Source: Pseudomonadota bacterium (lineage in GTDB: Bacteria > Pseudomonadota > Alphaproteobacteria > Acetobacterales > Acetobacteraceae). From it: 64,000 nucleotides of DNA. The first letter of the stretch is position 1; each line of letters starts with the position of its first letter. Below, piece after piece: positions 47,108-55,783 of this stretch. The translations under genes were made by a program, and so were the position numbers. The notes under the pieces were generated by a model, which was not told where the DNA came from, made no database searches, and worked only from the letters and a program-made list of their open reading frames with translations. The stretch spans positions 29,582 through 93,581 of the forward strand of contig JAJZSY010000009.1 in NCBI GenBank assembly GCA_021849425.1. Direction: 5' to 3'.

Positions 47108-47212
47108 AGCATCATCCGATCGGATGGCGTCATCTGACCGGATAAAGATGCTCTATTTATTCATGTCACAGAGCGCTGCATCCGATCCGGATGGATCGGA
47201 AATCGCTCTGCC
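47106..47212. repeat. Dispersed GAGCATC-type palindromic repeat between dapB and metK
   Basis: The copy begins in the dapB stop codon: AGAGCATCATCCGATCGGAT, a second arm ATCTGACCGGATAAAGATGC closing with GATGCTCTA, then ACAGAGCGCTGCATCCGATC and GGATCGGAAATCGCTCT. Several perfect short palindromes can form nested hairpins. It is the same family as 6677-6805, 39471-39575 and 55619-55767. Confidence 0.88.
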
Positions 47213-47328
47213 GCCGCCCCTCGTCTTGACCCCCGGGCGCGATTGCGCCATGCCCCGGCACGCTCCGGCATTCGGCCGGCGCCGCCGCCCGGCATGGGCA
47301 CGACGTCTCGCGACAAGAGGAGAAATCC
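47213..47328 (+). other. GC-rich structured leader of metK
   Basis: Between the repeat and metK lies a GC-rich leader in which CCATGCC (47248-47254) can pair with GGCATGG (47291-47297), with further CCGGC/GCCGG pairing inside. AGGAG precedes the metK ATG by seven bases. metK genes are sometimes riboswitch-controlled, but I could not match this leader to the SAM-II or SAM/SAH consensus as I remember them, so any regulatory role is open. Confidence 0.3.
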
Positions 47329-48516
47329 ATGCGCGACAAAGGTGACTACCTGTTCACCTCGGAATCCGTCTCCGAGGGCCACCCCGACAAGGTTGCCGAC
47401 CGGATTTCGGATACGGTGCTCGACGCCTTCCTGGCGGCCGACCCCTATGCGCGCGTTGCCTGCGAAACGCTGGTGACGACCAACCGCATCGTGCTCGCCG
47501 GCGAAACCCGCGGCCCCTCGACCATCACCCGCGAATATCTCGCCCATCTCGCCCGCCTCGCGGTGCATGACATCGGCTACGAGCAGGATGGCTTCTCCTG
47601 GCGCGACGCGAAGATCGACGTGCTGCTGCACGAGCAGTCGGCCGATATCGCCGTCGGCGTCGATGCCGCCGGCAACAAGGACGAGGGCGCGGGCGACCAG
47701 GGCATCATGTTCGGCTACGCCTGCTCCGAGACCGACGCGCTGATGCCGGCGCCGATCTATTACGCCCATCTGATCCTCCGCCGCATGACCGAGCTGCGCA
47801 AGATCGGCGATGCCCGCGCCGCCGGCCTGCTGCCGGACGCGAAAAGCCAGGTCACCCTGCGCTATGCCGATGGCAAGCCGGTCGGCACCACCTCGATCGT
47901 GGTCTCGACCCAGCACGAGGACGGGATGAGCCAGGACGAGATCAAGGCGATGCTCCGCCCGCTGGTCTCCGAGCTGCTGCCCGAGGGCTGGATGTGCCCG
48001 GACGATCAGTTCTACGTGAACCCGACCGGCAAGTTCGTCATCGGCGGGCCGGACGGCGATTGCGGCCTGACCGGGCGCAAGATCATCGTCGACACCTATG
48101 GCGGCGCGGCCCCGCATGGCGGCGGCGCCTTCTCCGGCAAGGACCCGACCAAGGTCGACCGTTCCGCCGCCTATATGTGCCGCTACCTCGCCAAGAACGT
48201 GGTCGCCGCCGGCCTCGCCACCCGCTGCACCATCCAGGTCAGCTACGCGATCGGCGTGTCCCATCCGCTGTCGGTCTATGTCGACATGCACGGCACCGAG
48301 CGCGATGTCGATCACGTGAAGCTCGAAACCGCGCTGCGCGAGCTGGTGAACCTCACCCCCCGCGGCATCCGCGAGCATCTGCGCCTCAACCGGCCGATCT
48401 ACGTGCCGACCTCCGCCTACGGCCATTTCGGCCGCGAGCCGGACGATCAGCTCGGCACCTTCACCTGGGAGAAGACCGACCTCGCGCCGGCGCTGAAGGC
48501 CGCTTTTGGCCGCTGA
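47329..48516 (+). CDS. metK: S-adenosylmethionine synthetase
   Basis: MetK makes S-adenosylmethionine from methionine and ATP. The protein has 395 residues, standard for MAT. Signatures: [39 protein letters not shown] (family GAGDQGxMFGYA), [32 protein letters not shown] and [21 protein letters not shown] good AGGAG site precedes the ATG. The C-terminus overlaps the trmB start by 11 bases. The SAM it makes could supply the tRNA methyltransferase next to it. Confidence 0.97.
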   Translation: MRDKGDYLFTSESVSEGHPDKVADRISDTVLDAFLAADPYARVACETLVTTNRIVLAGETRGPSTITREYLAHLARLAVHDIGYEQDGFSWRDAKIDVLLHEQSADIAVGVDAAGNKDEGAGDQGIMFGYACSETDALMPAPIYYAHLILRRMTELRKIGDARAAGLLPDAKSQVTLRYADGKPVGTTSIVVSTQHEDGMSQDEIKAMLRPLVSELLPEGWMCPDDQFYVNPTGKFVIGGPDGDCGLTGRKIIVDTYGGAAPHGGGAFSGKDPTKVDRSAAYMCRYLAKNVVAAGLATRCTIQVSYAIGVSHPLSVYVDMHGTERDVDHVKLETALRELVNLTPRGIREHLRLNRPIYVPTSAYGHFGREPDDQLGTFTWEKTDLAPALKAAFGR

Positions 48517-49195
48517 CGATGCAGCCGGGCGGGCGCTGAAACCGCCGCCCGACCGGCTCTACGGCCGTGCCCGCGGCCACGCGCTGCGGGCCCGCCAGGA
48601 AGAGCTGATCGAGACCCTGCTGCCCCGGCTGCGCTGGCCGGGGCAGGATTTCGCGATCGCGCCGAGGGAGCTGTGGCTCGAGGTCGGCGCCGGCGGGTTC
48701 GAACACGCCGAGGCGATCGCCGCGGCCAATCCCGATATCGGCCTCGTCGCCTGCGAGGTGTTCGTCAACTGCATCGCCTCGCTGCTCTCGCGTCTCGCCC
48801 CCGAGGGCGCCGAGCCGACGGTTCCCCCCAACCTGCGCGTGCATGACGACGACGCCCGCGCCCTGCTGCGCGGCCTGCCGGCGGGCTCGGTCTCCCGCCT
48901 GTTCCTGATGTTCCCCGATCCCTGGCCGAAGGCGCGCCACGCCAAGCGTCGCTTCGTCCATCCCGCCATTCTCGCCGAGGTTGCGCGCGTGCTGCGTCCC
49001 GGTGGCCAATGGCGCATCGCCAGCGACGACCCGACCTATCAACAATGGGTTGATGAAGTCTTTTCTAACGATGTTACATTTTCTTTGTTAAATAAAACGA
49101 CGTCCCGACCGGATGACTGGCCCGCGACGCGCTATGAAGCCAAGGCGACGAAAGCAGGACGACAGTCGCACTACTGGACATTTGTTTCAAAATAG
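48506..49195 (+). CDS. trmB: tRNA (guanine-N7)-methyltransferase
   Basis: TrmB methylates G46 of tRNA with SAM. The protein has 229 residues. No ATG is available in the right place; the open frame starts with TTG at 48506, inside the metK 3' end, with GAAGG about six bases upstream. Seen: [18 protein letters not shown] (typical start RxxGRxxGHxLR), [17 protein letters not shown] (SAM site; usual form is EIGFGNG), [16 protein letters not shown] (the hallmark) and SDDPTYQQW. The last 60 residues are less conserved, and their DNA (about 49040-49110) is unusually AT-rich for this region. Confidence 0.92.
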   Translation: MAADDAAGRALKPPPDRLYGRARGHALRARQEELIETLLPRLRWPGQDFAIAPRELWLEVGAGGFEHAEAIAAANPDIGLVACEVFVNCIASLLSRLAPEGAEPTVPPNLRVHDDDARALLRGLPAGSVSRLFLMFPDPWPKARHAKRRFVHPAILAEVARVLRPGGQWRIASDDPTYQQWVDEVFSNDVTFSLLNKTTSRPDDWPATRYEAKATKAGRQSHYWTFVSK

Positions 49196-49398
49196 CTTTT
49201 CGCGGCGACGTTTTACGACCTTACGGCGGTTGACAGATCAGGCATGCACGATACAACCGGACTGTGACGTGCGGTCGTCACGGGGTCGTCGGCATCACAA
49301 TGTTGTCAGGTCGTCTCGTTAGTGAAAACGGGCCGCATGTGTCGCTGAGCCGGTGTGCCGCCTGGCGCGGCCACAGTACGGAAGGGGAAATGATCCAA

Positions 49399-50652
49399 AT
49401 GGATTTTGTGAATTCTGCATCGTTCAACCGCCGCGGCCTGCTCAAGGCCGGCGCTGCGGCCGGCGTTTCCAGCCTGGTCCTGCCGCAGGTCACCTGGGGC
49501 GCCAGCGAGAAGCCGGTCAAGATCGGCATGATCGATCCGCGCACCGGCGTCTATGCGCCGGCGGGTCACAACGAGATCATCGGCGCCACCATGGCGGTCG
49601 ACGAGATCAACAAGAAGGGCGGCATTCTCGGCCGGCCCGTGCAGCTCCTCGTCGAGGACGACAACAGCCTTCCCGGGCCTGCCGTCAGCAAGGCACAGAA
49701 GCTCGTCGCCGAGGACAAGGTGAACTTCCTCATGGGCACGGTGAACTCCGCCGCGTCCGAATCGCTCAGCCAGTTCGCCCTCCAGCACGAGATGCTGTTC
49801 GTCGACACCGGCGGCCACGCCGACGACGTGACCGGCAGCAAGTGCCACTGGACCACGTTCCGCACCTGCTCGACCACCTGGATGCTCACCGCCGGCGACT
49901 TCAAGACCCTCTTCAGCAAGTTCGGCAAGAAGTGGTTCTTCATCGTCCCGGACTATGCCTTCGGCCACGCCCTCTACAAGGACTACATGGTGCAGCTGAA
50001 GAAGGCCGGCGGCGAAGCCGTGGGTCATGCCCTCGCACCGCTCGGCACCACCGATTTCTCGTCCTACCTGATCCGCGCCCGCGCCGCGAAGCCGGACGTG
50101 CTGATCTGCCTGCAGGCGGGTGACGACCTCGTCAACCTGCTCAAGCAGGCCGTGCAGTTCGGTCTCGACAAGCAGATCGCCATCGCCGGCGCGCTGCAGG
50201 AAATCGAGGTTCTCCAGGCGCTGCCGAAGGCCGCGCTCCTCGGCTGGTGGACCTTCGAGTGGTACTGGAACCAGCCCGGCGTGCCGCATGTCGCCGATTT
50301 CGTCACCGAAGTGAAGAAACGCAGCGGCGGCAAGGTGCCGACGGCGCGAACCTGGTTCGGCTATTCCACCGCCCACGCCATCGCGATGGCCGCGAACCAG
50401 GCGAAGTCGCTCGACTCGCTCAAGGTCGTGAAGGCGCTCGAAGGCATGGAGCTGCCGCCGGAAGTCGCGCTGCAGCCGGGCAAGGTGCATTACCGCGCCG
50501 AAGACCATCAGATGATGGCGAACATGTTCCCCGGCTACGTCCCCAAGGACGCGAGCTACCCGAACCTGTTCAAGGTCGCGGATGTCATCCCCAGCGAGTC
50601 GATCGCGCTGTCGCCGGCCGCGGCCGGCTGCAAGATGACCTATCCGAGCTGA
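49399..50652 (+). CDS. Branched-chain amino acid/urea-type ABC substrate-binding protein
   Basis: This protein has 417 residues from the ATG at 49399 (a GGGG stretch lies 11 bases before it); the ATG at 49390 is the alternative. The N-terminus FNRRGLLKAGAAAGVSSLVL has a twin-arginine motif and a hydrophobic stretch, so it is likely Tat-exported to the periplasm. The mature part is a Peripla_BP_6 / LivJ-type fold: IGMIDPRTGVYAPAGHNEI, MAVDEINKKGGILGRPVQLL, VEDDNSLPGPAVSKAQKLV. The ligand-facing residues differ from LivJ, and the related short-chain amide/urea binders (UrtA, FmdD) are possible. It leads the liv operon. The ligand cannot be named. Confidence 0.88.
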   Translation: MDFVNSASFNRRGLLKAGAAAGVSSLVLPQVTWGASEKPVKIGMIDPRTGVYAPAGHNEIIGATMAVDEINKKGGILGRPVQLLVEDDNSLPGPAVSKAQKLVAEDKVNFLMGTVNSAASESLSQFALQHEMLFVDTGGHADDVTGSKCHWTTFRTCSTTWMLTAGDFKTLFSKFGKKWFFIVPDYAFGHALYKDYMVQLKKAGGEAVGHALAPLGTTDFSSYLIRARAAKPDVLICLQAGDDLVNLLKQAVQFGLDKQIAIAGALQEIEVLQALPKAALLGWWTFEWYWNQPGVPHVADFVTEVKKRSGGKVPTARTWFGYSTAHAIAMAANQAKSLDSLKVVKALEGMELPPEVALQPGKVHYRAEDHQMMANMFPGYVPKDASYPNLFKVADVIPSESIALSPAAAGCKMTYPS

Positions 50653-50677
50653 TCTCCATCCGCATGGCGGTCTGCGC

Positions 50678-50703
50678 TGGCCCACGACGCAAGTCGTGGG
50701 CCA
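50678..50703 (+). promoter_or_regulatory. Perfect hairpin with GCAA tetraloop between binding protein and LivH genes
   Basis: TGGCCCACGAC and GTCGTGGGCCA form a perfect 11-bp stem with a GCAA loop (GNRA class), 25 bases after the binding-protein stop. No T tract follows. Such a stem commonly protects the upstream binding-protein mRNA and partly attenuates the permease genes. Confidence 0.75.
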
Positions 50704-50770
50704 GTTCGCTAGCACCGCCACGCGACCTGTCTCCAGCCGCGCCCGCGGGCGCTAGATGTGAAGTGAAACC

Positions 50771-51640
50771 GTGGAATCTCTGTTGCTATACAGTGCCTTC
50801 AACGGCTTGGTTGTCGGCATCTTCTACGCGCTGATGGCGCTTGGTCTGTCGCTGATTCTGGGCCTGAACGGCGTCATCAACTTCGCCCATGGCACTTTCA
50901 TGGCGCTTGGCGGCTATCTCGCCTTCACCCTCGAACCCTATATCGGCTTCTGGGGCGGCCTGGTCGTCGCGCCGCTGCTGGCGGTCGTCGTCGGCCTGGC
51001 GGTCGAGCGCTTCCTGATCCGCCCGCTCTACGGGCGCGACCCGCTGTTCTCGCTGCTGCTCACCTTCGGGCTGGCGATGATCATGCAGGACGTGATCCGC
51101 ACGATCTGGGGCTCGATCGGCCAGCCCTTCGCGCTGCCGAACTACCTCAACTCGCCGCTCAGCTCGTCGATGTTCTTCCTCACCGGCTTCCGCCTCGTCG
51201 TCATCGCCATCACCGTGCTGGTGACGGGCGCGCTGTTCGCGGTGCTGCGCTACAGCCGCATCGGCATCCGCATCCGCGCCGGCAACGCCGATCTGGAAAC
51301 CATCTCCTCGCTCGGCGTGAACATCTTCTTCCTCCGCGCCGCGAATTTCGGGATCGGCATCTTCCTTGCGGGTGTCGCCGGCATCCTCGCCGCCGGCCAG
51401 CTCGGCCTGTCGCCGACCATCGGTGATTCGCTGATCATGCCGGCCTTCGTCGCCATCATCGTCGGCGGCGTCGGCAGCCTGATGGGCAGCGTGCTCGGCG
51501 GTCTCATCATCGGCATCGCCTCCGGTCTCACCGCGGCCTTCTTTCCGGTCGCGCAGGAAGTCGTCATCTACGTCATCATGGCGGTGGTCCTGGTCATCCG
51601 TCCCCGTGGCCTGCTCGGGCAGGAAGGTCTCTTCGAATGA
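50771..51640 (+). CDS. livH: ABC transporter permease, LivH-type
   Basis: This protein has 289 residues from a GTG start. It is a polytopic inner-membrane protein: about eight hydrophobic segments, opening with GLVVGIFYALMALGLSLILG. NGVINFAHGTFMALGGYLAF and GIRIRAGNADLETISSLGVN are LivH-family marks. GGVGSLMGSVLGGLIIGIA and the C-terminal RPRGLLGQEGLFE are also standard. Its stop overlaps livM by ATGA. It is part of a complete five-component transporter. Gene names follow the LivHMGF convention; urea or amide uptake is possible. Confidence 0.92.
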   Translation: MESLLLYSAFNGLVVGIFYALMALGLSLILGLNGVINFAHGTFMALGGYLAFTLEPYIGFWGGLVVAPLLAVVVGLAVERFLIRPLYGRDPLFSLLLTFGLAMIMQDVIRTIWGSIGQPFALPNYLNSPLSSSMFFLTGFRLVVIAITVLVTGALFAVLRYSRIGIRIRAGNADLETISSLGVNIFFLRAANFGIGIFLAGVAGILAAGQLGLSPTIGDSLIMPAFVAIIVGGVGSLMGSVLGGLIIGIASGLTAAFFPVAQEVVIYVIMAVVLVIRPRGLLGQEGLFE

Positions 51641-52623
51641 GTTCTGCACTTGAAACCCGGCCGTCCTCGCGGCCTGCCCCCTCGATCGGCGGCCGCGAGA
51701 TTTCCGCGGCCATCATCTGGCTCGCCCTGCTCTTCGTGCCGATCTGGCTGCCCGCGATCGGCGGCTTCACCGATCTCGCCTCCCGCGTGCTGATCTACGC
51801 GATGGCCGCGACCGGGCTGAACCTGCTGCTCGGCTACACCGGCGGCTTGTCCTTCGGCCACGCCGCCTATTTCGGCCTCGGCGCCTACGGCACCGGCCTG
51901 TTCATCATCCACGTGATTCCCTCGATGCCGCTCGCCCTCATCGCCGGCACGCTGCTCGGCGGCATCGGCGGCATCCTGGTCGGCCCGATGGTGATGAAGC
52001 GCAAGGGCATCTACTTCTCGATGATCACCATCGCCTTCGGCCAGATGTTCTACTTCCTCGCGGTGCGCTGGAACACCGTCACCGGCGGCGAGGACGGGCT
52101 GACCGGCTTCTCCCGCGTGCCGCTGCATCTCGCCGGCGAATCGATCAAGCTCGGCCCGGCCCGGTTCTATTACGTGGTGCTGGCCCTGTTCGCCGCGGTC
52201 ATGCTGGTCGTCTGGCAGATCCTCCGCTCGCCGATGGGCCACGCCTTCGTCGCGACGCGCGAGAACACCACCCGCCTGCGCTTCCTCGGCGTCGCGGTGG
52301 ACAAGCAGATCTGGGTCGCCTTCGCGATCTCGGCCTTCATCACCGCCCTCGCCGGCAGCCTGAACGCGATGCTGACCGCCTTCGCCTCGCCGGATGACCT
52401 GCAATGGCAGCTCTCCGGCTCCTTCGTGGTCATCTGCGTGCTCGGCGGCATGCGCAGCTTCTGGGGGCCGTTCCTCGGCGCCGTCATCTACATCGCGGCG
52501 CAGGACTATCTCTCCAGCGTCACCCAGAACTGGATGAGCTATATCGGCCTGATCTTCGTCCTGTCGGTGCTGTTCTTCCCGCAGGGTCTGCTCGGCTTCA
52601 TCAAGGGGAGGGGGCGGTCGTGA
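51637..52623 (+). CDS. livM: ABC transporter permease, LivM-type
   Basis: This protein has 328 residues. An N-terminal tail of about 25 residues precedes AAIIWLALLFVPIWLPAIGG. Family landmarks: GLNLLLGYTGGLSFGHAAYF, FSMITIAFGQMFYFL, EDGLTGFSRVPL, SPMGHAFVATRENTTRLRFL (the LivM cytoplasmic loop), ALAGSLNAMLTAFASPDD and the C-terminal LFFPQGLLGFIKGRG. It partners LivH in the membrane channel. It overlaps livH by four bases and livG by four (GTGA). Confidence 0.92.
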   Translation: MSSALETRPSSRPAPSIGGREISAAIIWLALLFVPIWLPAIGGFTDLASRVLIYAMAATGLNLLLGYTGGLSFGHAAYFGLGAYGTGLFIIHVIPSMPLALIAGTLLGGIGGILVGPMVMKRKGIYFSMITIAFGQMFYFLAVRWNTVTGGEDGLTGFSRVPLHLAGESIKLGPARFYYVVLALFAAVMLVVWQILRSPMGHAFVATRENTTRLRFLGVAVDKQIWVAFAISAFITALAGSLNAMLTAFASPDDLQWQLSGSFVVICVLGGMRSFWGPFLGAVIYIAAQDYLSSVTQNWMSYIGLIFVLSVLFFPQGLLGFIKGRGRS

Positions 52624-53384
52624 GCCTTCTGAAACTCGAACATGTCGGCCGCCGCTTCGGCGCGCTCCAGGCCCTCAAGGACATCTCGCTCGCCGTCGAG
52701 CCGGGCGAACTGCGCGCCGTCATCGGCCCGAACGGCGCCGGCAAGACCACGCTGTTCAACCTGATCAGCGGCTTCTTCCCGCCCACCGAGGGGCAGATCC
52801 TCTTCGACGGCCAGCCGATCACCGCGGTCAGCCCGAACGATCTGGTCCGCCGCGGCATCATCCGCACCTTCCAGATCACCCAGGTCTTCCTCTCGCTCTC
52901 GGTCTACGAGAATGTCCGCGTCGCGGTGGAAACGGCGATGGGGCTGCAGCTCCGCCCCTGGATCTCGCGGGCGACGCGCGCGAAGGTCGATGAAAAGGTC
53001 GACGAACTGCTCCACGTCACCCGCATCGCCGACAAGGCGGACCGCATCGTCGGCGAGATGTCGCATGGCGACCAGCGCGTGGTCGAAATCGGCATCGCCC
53101 TGTCGCGCCATCCGCGCCTCCTCCTGCTCGACGAGCCGACCGCCGGCATGGGCGATGAGGAAACCCACCACATGACCGACCTGATCCGCCGCCTCAACAA
53201 GGACCAGGGCATCACCATGCTGTTCGTCGAGCACGACATGGCGATCGTGTTCGGCATCGCCGACCGCATCACCGTGCTCGACAACGGCACCTTCCTCGCC
53301 GAGGGCACGGCGGCGGAAATCTCCGCCAATCCCCGCGTCCAGAGCGCCTATCTTGGAACCGCCATCGAGGAGACCGCCGCATGA
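52620..53384 (+). CDS. livG: ABC transporter ATP-binding protein, LivG-type
   Basis: This protein has 254 residues from the GTG at 52620, overlapping the livM stop as GTGA, with AAGGGGAGGGG just before it. Walker A is GPNGAGKTT near residue 38, the Q-loop is in RTFQITQVFLSLSVYENV, the signature region MSHGDQRVVEIGIAL replaces the common LSGGQQ, and Walker B is LLLLDEPTAGMGDEE. MGDEET after Walker B, where LivG has LNPxET, recalls the related UrtD group. Cytoplasmic ATPase paired with LivF. Confidence 0.93.
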   Translation: MSLLKLEHVGRRFGALQALKDISLAVEPGELRAVIGPNGAGKTTLFNLISGFFPPTEGQILFDGQPITAVSPNDLVRRGIIRTFQITQVFLSLSVYENVRVAVETAMGLQLRPWISRATRAKVDEKVDELLHVTRIADKADRIVGEMSHGDQRVVEIGIALSRHPRLLLLDEPTAGMGDEETHHMTDLIRRLNKDQGITMLFVEHDMAIVFGIADRITVLDNGTFLAEGTAAEISANPRVQSAYLGTAIEETAA

Positions 53385-54091
53385 GTGCCGTTCTCGAAGC
53401 CGACGGCCTGCAAACCTATTACGGCAAGAGCCACATCCTGCACGGCGTCTCGCTCAAGGTGAACCAGGGCGAGCTGATCGCCCTGCTCGGCCGCAACGGC
53501 GCCGGCAAGACCACCACGATGCGCAGCGTCATGGGCCTGACCCCGCCCCGCGGCGGCAACATCAAGCTCTTCGGCAAGGATGTCACCAAGGCGGCCTCCC
53601 ATCGCATCGCCAATGCCGGCGTCGGATATGTCCCCGAAGGCCGCAAGATCTTCGGCCACATGACGGTGCATGAAAACCTGCTCGTTCCCCCCGAAACCAA
53701 GGGGCCCTGGACCATCGAGACGATCTACAAGCTGTTTCCACGGCTTGAGGAACGCAAGACCAGCAAGGGCGGCCGGCTCTCGGGCGGCGAGCAGGAAATG
53801 CTCGCCATCGCCCGCGCGCTGCTGCTCAACCCGAAATTCCTGATCCTCGATGAACCCTCCCAGGGCCTCGCCCCGGTCATCGTCCAGGAAGTCATGCGCA
53901 CGATCGGGCGGATGAAGGGGGAGGGGATGTCGATCCTTCTGGTCGAGCAGAACGCCCATCTCGCCCTCCAGCTCGCCGACCGCGCCTATGTCCTGTCCGA
54001 TGGCGAGGTCGTCTATGACGGCTCCGCCGCCGAACTCGGCGCCGACACCGAGCGGATGGAACACCTTGCCGGCGTCAGCCACGCCGGCTGA
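53381..54091 (+). CDS. livF: ABC transporter ATP-binding protein, LivF-type
   Basis: This protein has 236 residues, ATGA overlap with livG. Walker A GRNGAGKTT near residue 37, YVPEGRKIFGHMTVHENL (the LivF signature), GRLSGGEQEMLAIARAL and Walker B FLILDEPSQGLAPVI are present, with ILLVEQNAHLALQLADRAYV after. LSDGEVVYDGSAAEL is standard. The last five codons (VSHAG, stop) are the first copy of the 32-bp tandem repeat that follows, so the repeat reaches into the gene. Last of the liv operon. Confidence 0.93.
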   Translation: MSAVLEADGLQTYYGKSHILHGVSLKVNQGELIALLGRNGAGKTTTMRSVMGLTPPRGGNIKLFGKDVTKAASHRIANAGVGYVPEGRKIFGHMTVHENLLVPPETKGPWTIETIYKLFPRLEERKTSKGGRLSGGEQEMLAIARALLLNPKFLILDEPSQGLAPVIVQEVMRTIGRMKGEGMSILLVEQNAHLALQLADRAYVLSDGEVVYDGSAAELGADTERMEHLAGVSHAG

Positions 54092-54222
54092 CGCCCTTGT
54101 TCGGCACCAGCCACGCCGGCTGACGCTCTTGCTCAGCGTCAGCCACGCCGGCCGGCGCTCTTGTTCGGCACCAGCCACGCCGGCTGACGCCCTTGCTCAG
54201 CGTCAGCCACGCCGGCCGGCGC
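54073..54222. repeat. 32-bp tandem repeat array, five copies
   Basis: CAGCCACGCCGG begins at 54076, 54108, 54140, 54172 and 54204, an exact 32-bp period. Most copies form the hairpin (G)TCAGCC-ACGCC-GGCTGA(C). The linkers alternate between TTGTTCGGCAC and TTGCTCAGCGT, giving a 64-bp higher-order unit. The first copy encodes the last residues and stop of LivF. There are no unique spacers, so it is not a CRISPR array. The array could act as an mRNA 3' stabiliser or terminator. Confidence 0.93.
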
Positions 54223-54257
54223 CGCAACGATTGGCGGCGCCGCGCCATTCCGTTAAG

Positions 54258-54287
54258 CATGGCAGGTCAGTCATGAGGCCTGCCATG
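54258..54287. promoter_or_regulatory. Perfect 9-bp inverted repeat across the MFS gene start
   Basis: CATGGCAGG (54258-54266) and CCTGCCATG (54279-54287) are perfect complements separated by 12 bases. They overlap both candidate start codons (54273 and 54285) of the transporter. This could be a repressor operator or a hairpin that hides the start. Confidence 0.5.
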
Positions 54288-55502
54288 TCATCCATCGCCG
54301 AGTCTCCCGCCGCCATAACCGCGACCGACCGCGAGGCCGCGAAGGTCATGGCGGCCGGCATCGCCAGCATGGTCCTCACCGTCGGCCTCGCCCGCTTCCT
54401 CTACACGCCGCTGCTGCCGGTGATGCAGGACCAGGCGCATCTCTCCGTCACCGGCGGCGGCTGGCTCGCCACCGTCAATTACGCCGGCTACATGACCGGC
54501 ACGCTCCTGATCGCCGCGATCGGCAACCTGCGCACCCGCTTCCTGTTCTACCGCGCCTTGCTGGTCCTCGCCGTCCTCACCACGGCGGCGATGGGCCTGA
54601 CCACCAGCCTCGTCGTCTGGGCGGTGCTGCGCTTCCTCGCCGGCATGACGGCGGTGGGCGCGCTGCTGCTCGGCACCGGGCTGATGCTCGCCTGGCTGCG
54701 CCATCACGGCAGGCGGCTCGAACTCGGCGTCCCCTTCGGCGGCCTCGGCCTCGGCATCGTTGTCTCCGGCCTGCTGCCGATGGCGATGGCCGGCCGGCTC
54801 GACTGGGCCGGCGAGTGGATCGCCTCCGGCCTGTTCGGCATCGTCTTCCTCATCCCCGCCTGGGTCTGGATGCCGATGCCCCCGCCGGCCGATGCCGCCG
54901 GCTCCGCCGCCCTGGCGGACACGCCGCCCGTCGCCCGCTGGATGGCGCTGTTCGTCGCCGCCTATTTCTGCGCCGGCGTCGGCTATGTCGTCAGCGCCAC
55001 CTTCATCGTCGCCCTGGTGGCGCATCTGCCGGCGCTGCGCGGGATGGGGAACCTGGTCTGGGTCGCGGTCGGCCTCGGCGCGATCCCGACCGCCCCGCTC
55101 TGGGACCGCGTGGCCCGCCGCACCGGCGACATCCGGGCCCTGCTCGCCGCCTTCGCCCTGCTCACCCTCAGCATCGCGATCGGCGCCACCACGCGCGGCC
55201 TCGCTTTGTCGCTGTTCGGCGCCGCCCTCTACGGCTGCGCGTTCAACGGCGTCACCAGCATGACGCTGACCATTATCGGCCGGCTCTACCCGCGCAACCC
55301 CTCGAAGGCGATGGCGCGGATGACGATCAGCTTCGGCGCCGCCCAGATCGTCGCCCCCGCCGTCTCCGGCTACATCGCGGCCCTCACCGGCAGTTACGAC
55401 GGCGCGCTCTGGATGGCCGCCGCCGTCATGGTCACCGGCATGGCCTGCCTGCTGCTGCTCCCGCGCCAGCGCACCCGGGCGGCAGCCGGCGCCGCGATCT
55501 GA
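54273..55502 (+). CDS. MFS transporter, YbfB/YjiJ-like
   Basis: This protein has 409 residues from ATG 54273 (ATG 54285, with GAGG before it, is equally likely). About twelve hydrophobic segments: VMAAGIASMVLTVGLARFLY opens the first, typical of the YbfB/YjiJ family (GxARFxYTPLLP). GGGWLATVNYAGYMTGTLL and AALYGCAFNGVTSMTLTI are also family-like. LRTRFLFYRALLVL is the cytoplasmic loop between helices 2 and 3. The substrate is unknown; relatives export small hydrophobic or arabinose-like compounds. A 9-bp inverted repeat spans the start, suggesting control. It stands between the liv operon repeats and the BKACE pair. Confidence 0.88.
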   Translation: MRPAMSSIAESPAAITATDREAAKVMAAGIASMVLTVGLARFLYTPLLPVMQDQAHLSVTGGGWLATVNYAGYMTGTLLIAAIGNLRTRFLFYRALLVLAVLTTAAMGLTTSLVVWAVLRFLAGMTAVGALLLGTGLMLAWLRHHGRRLELGVPFGGLGLGIVVSGLLPMAMAGRLDWAGEWIASGLFGIVFLIPAWVWMPMPPPADAAGSAALADTPPVARWMALFVAAYFCAGVGYVVSATFIVALVAHLPALRGMGNLVWVAVGLGAIPTAPLWDRVARRTGDIRALLAAFALLTLSIAIGATTRGLALSLFGAALYGCAFNGVTSMTLTIIGRLYPRNPSKAMARMTISFGAAQIVAPAVSGYIAALTGSYDGALWMAAAVMVTGMACLLLLPRQRTRAAAGAAI

Positions 55503-55556
55503 AAATGCCCGGAATGCCGCCCGCGCGCGCCGGCACTCTTGCCAAACCGCCGCGCG

Positions 55557-55597
55557 CATGGCCTCCTTGCGGCCATGAAACAGCCCCGCAACGGGGC
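55557..55597. terminator. Two short hairpins after the MFS gene
   Basis: CATGGCC/GGCCATG (55557-55577) and GCCCCG-CAA-CGGGGC (55583-55597) follow each other 54 bases after the MFS stop. No T tract follows, so an intrinsic terminator is possible but not clear. Rho-dependent ends are as likely. Confidence 0.4.
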
Positions 55598-55618
55598 ACG
55601 CCGAAACCAGGGCGTCGT

Positions 55619-55767
55619 TCGATCGGCTGGCGTCATCCGATCGGGTAGAGGTGCTCTGGCCATCAATGCCACAGAGCGCTGCATCCGATCCGGGTCGATC
55701 GGAAAGCGCTTCAATTATCAATAACATTGAGCCCGATATCCGATCCGGATGGATCGGAAAGCGCTCC
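55619..55767. repeat. Dispersed GAGCATC-type repeat, three arms, before the BKACE gene
   Basis: Arms include GATCGGCTGGCGTCATCCGA, ACAGAGCGCTGCATCCGATC with CGGAAAGCGCT, and a final CCGATCCGGATGGATCGGAA with AGCGCTCC. The last two halves are near-duplicates of each other, about 65 bases apart. It ends 17 bases before the BKACE ATG, so it covers the leader of that gene. It is the same family as 39471 and 47106. Confidence 0.85.
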
Positions 55768-55783
55768 AGGGGGAAACGAGGGA

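Noticed and set aside
47213..47328. SAM riboswitch before metK
   Set aside because: There is a foldable GC-rich leader, but I could not find conserved cores of SAM-II or SAM/SAH types. A covariance-model search would decide; a significant hit would reverse this.
54073..54222. CRISPR array
   Set aside because: The 32-bp units are directly adjacent with no unique spacers, and no cas genes are near. It is a tandem repeat.
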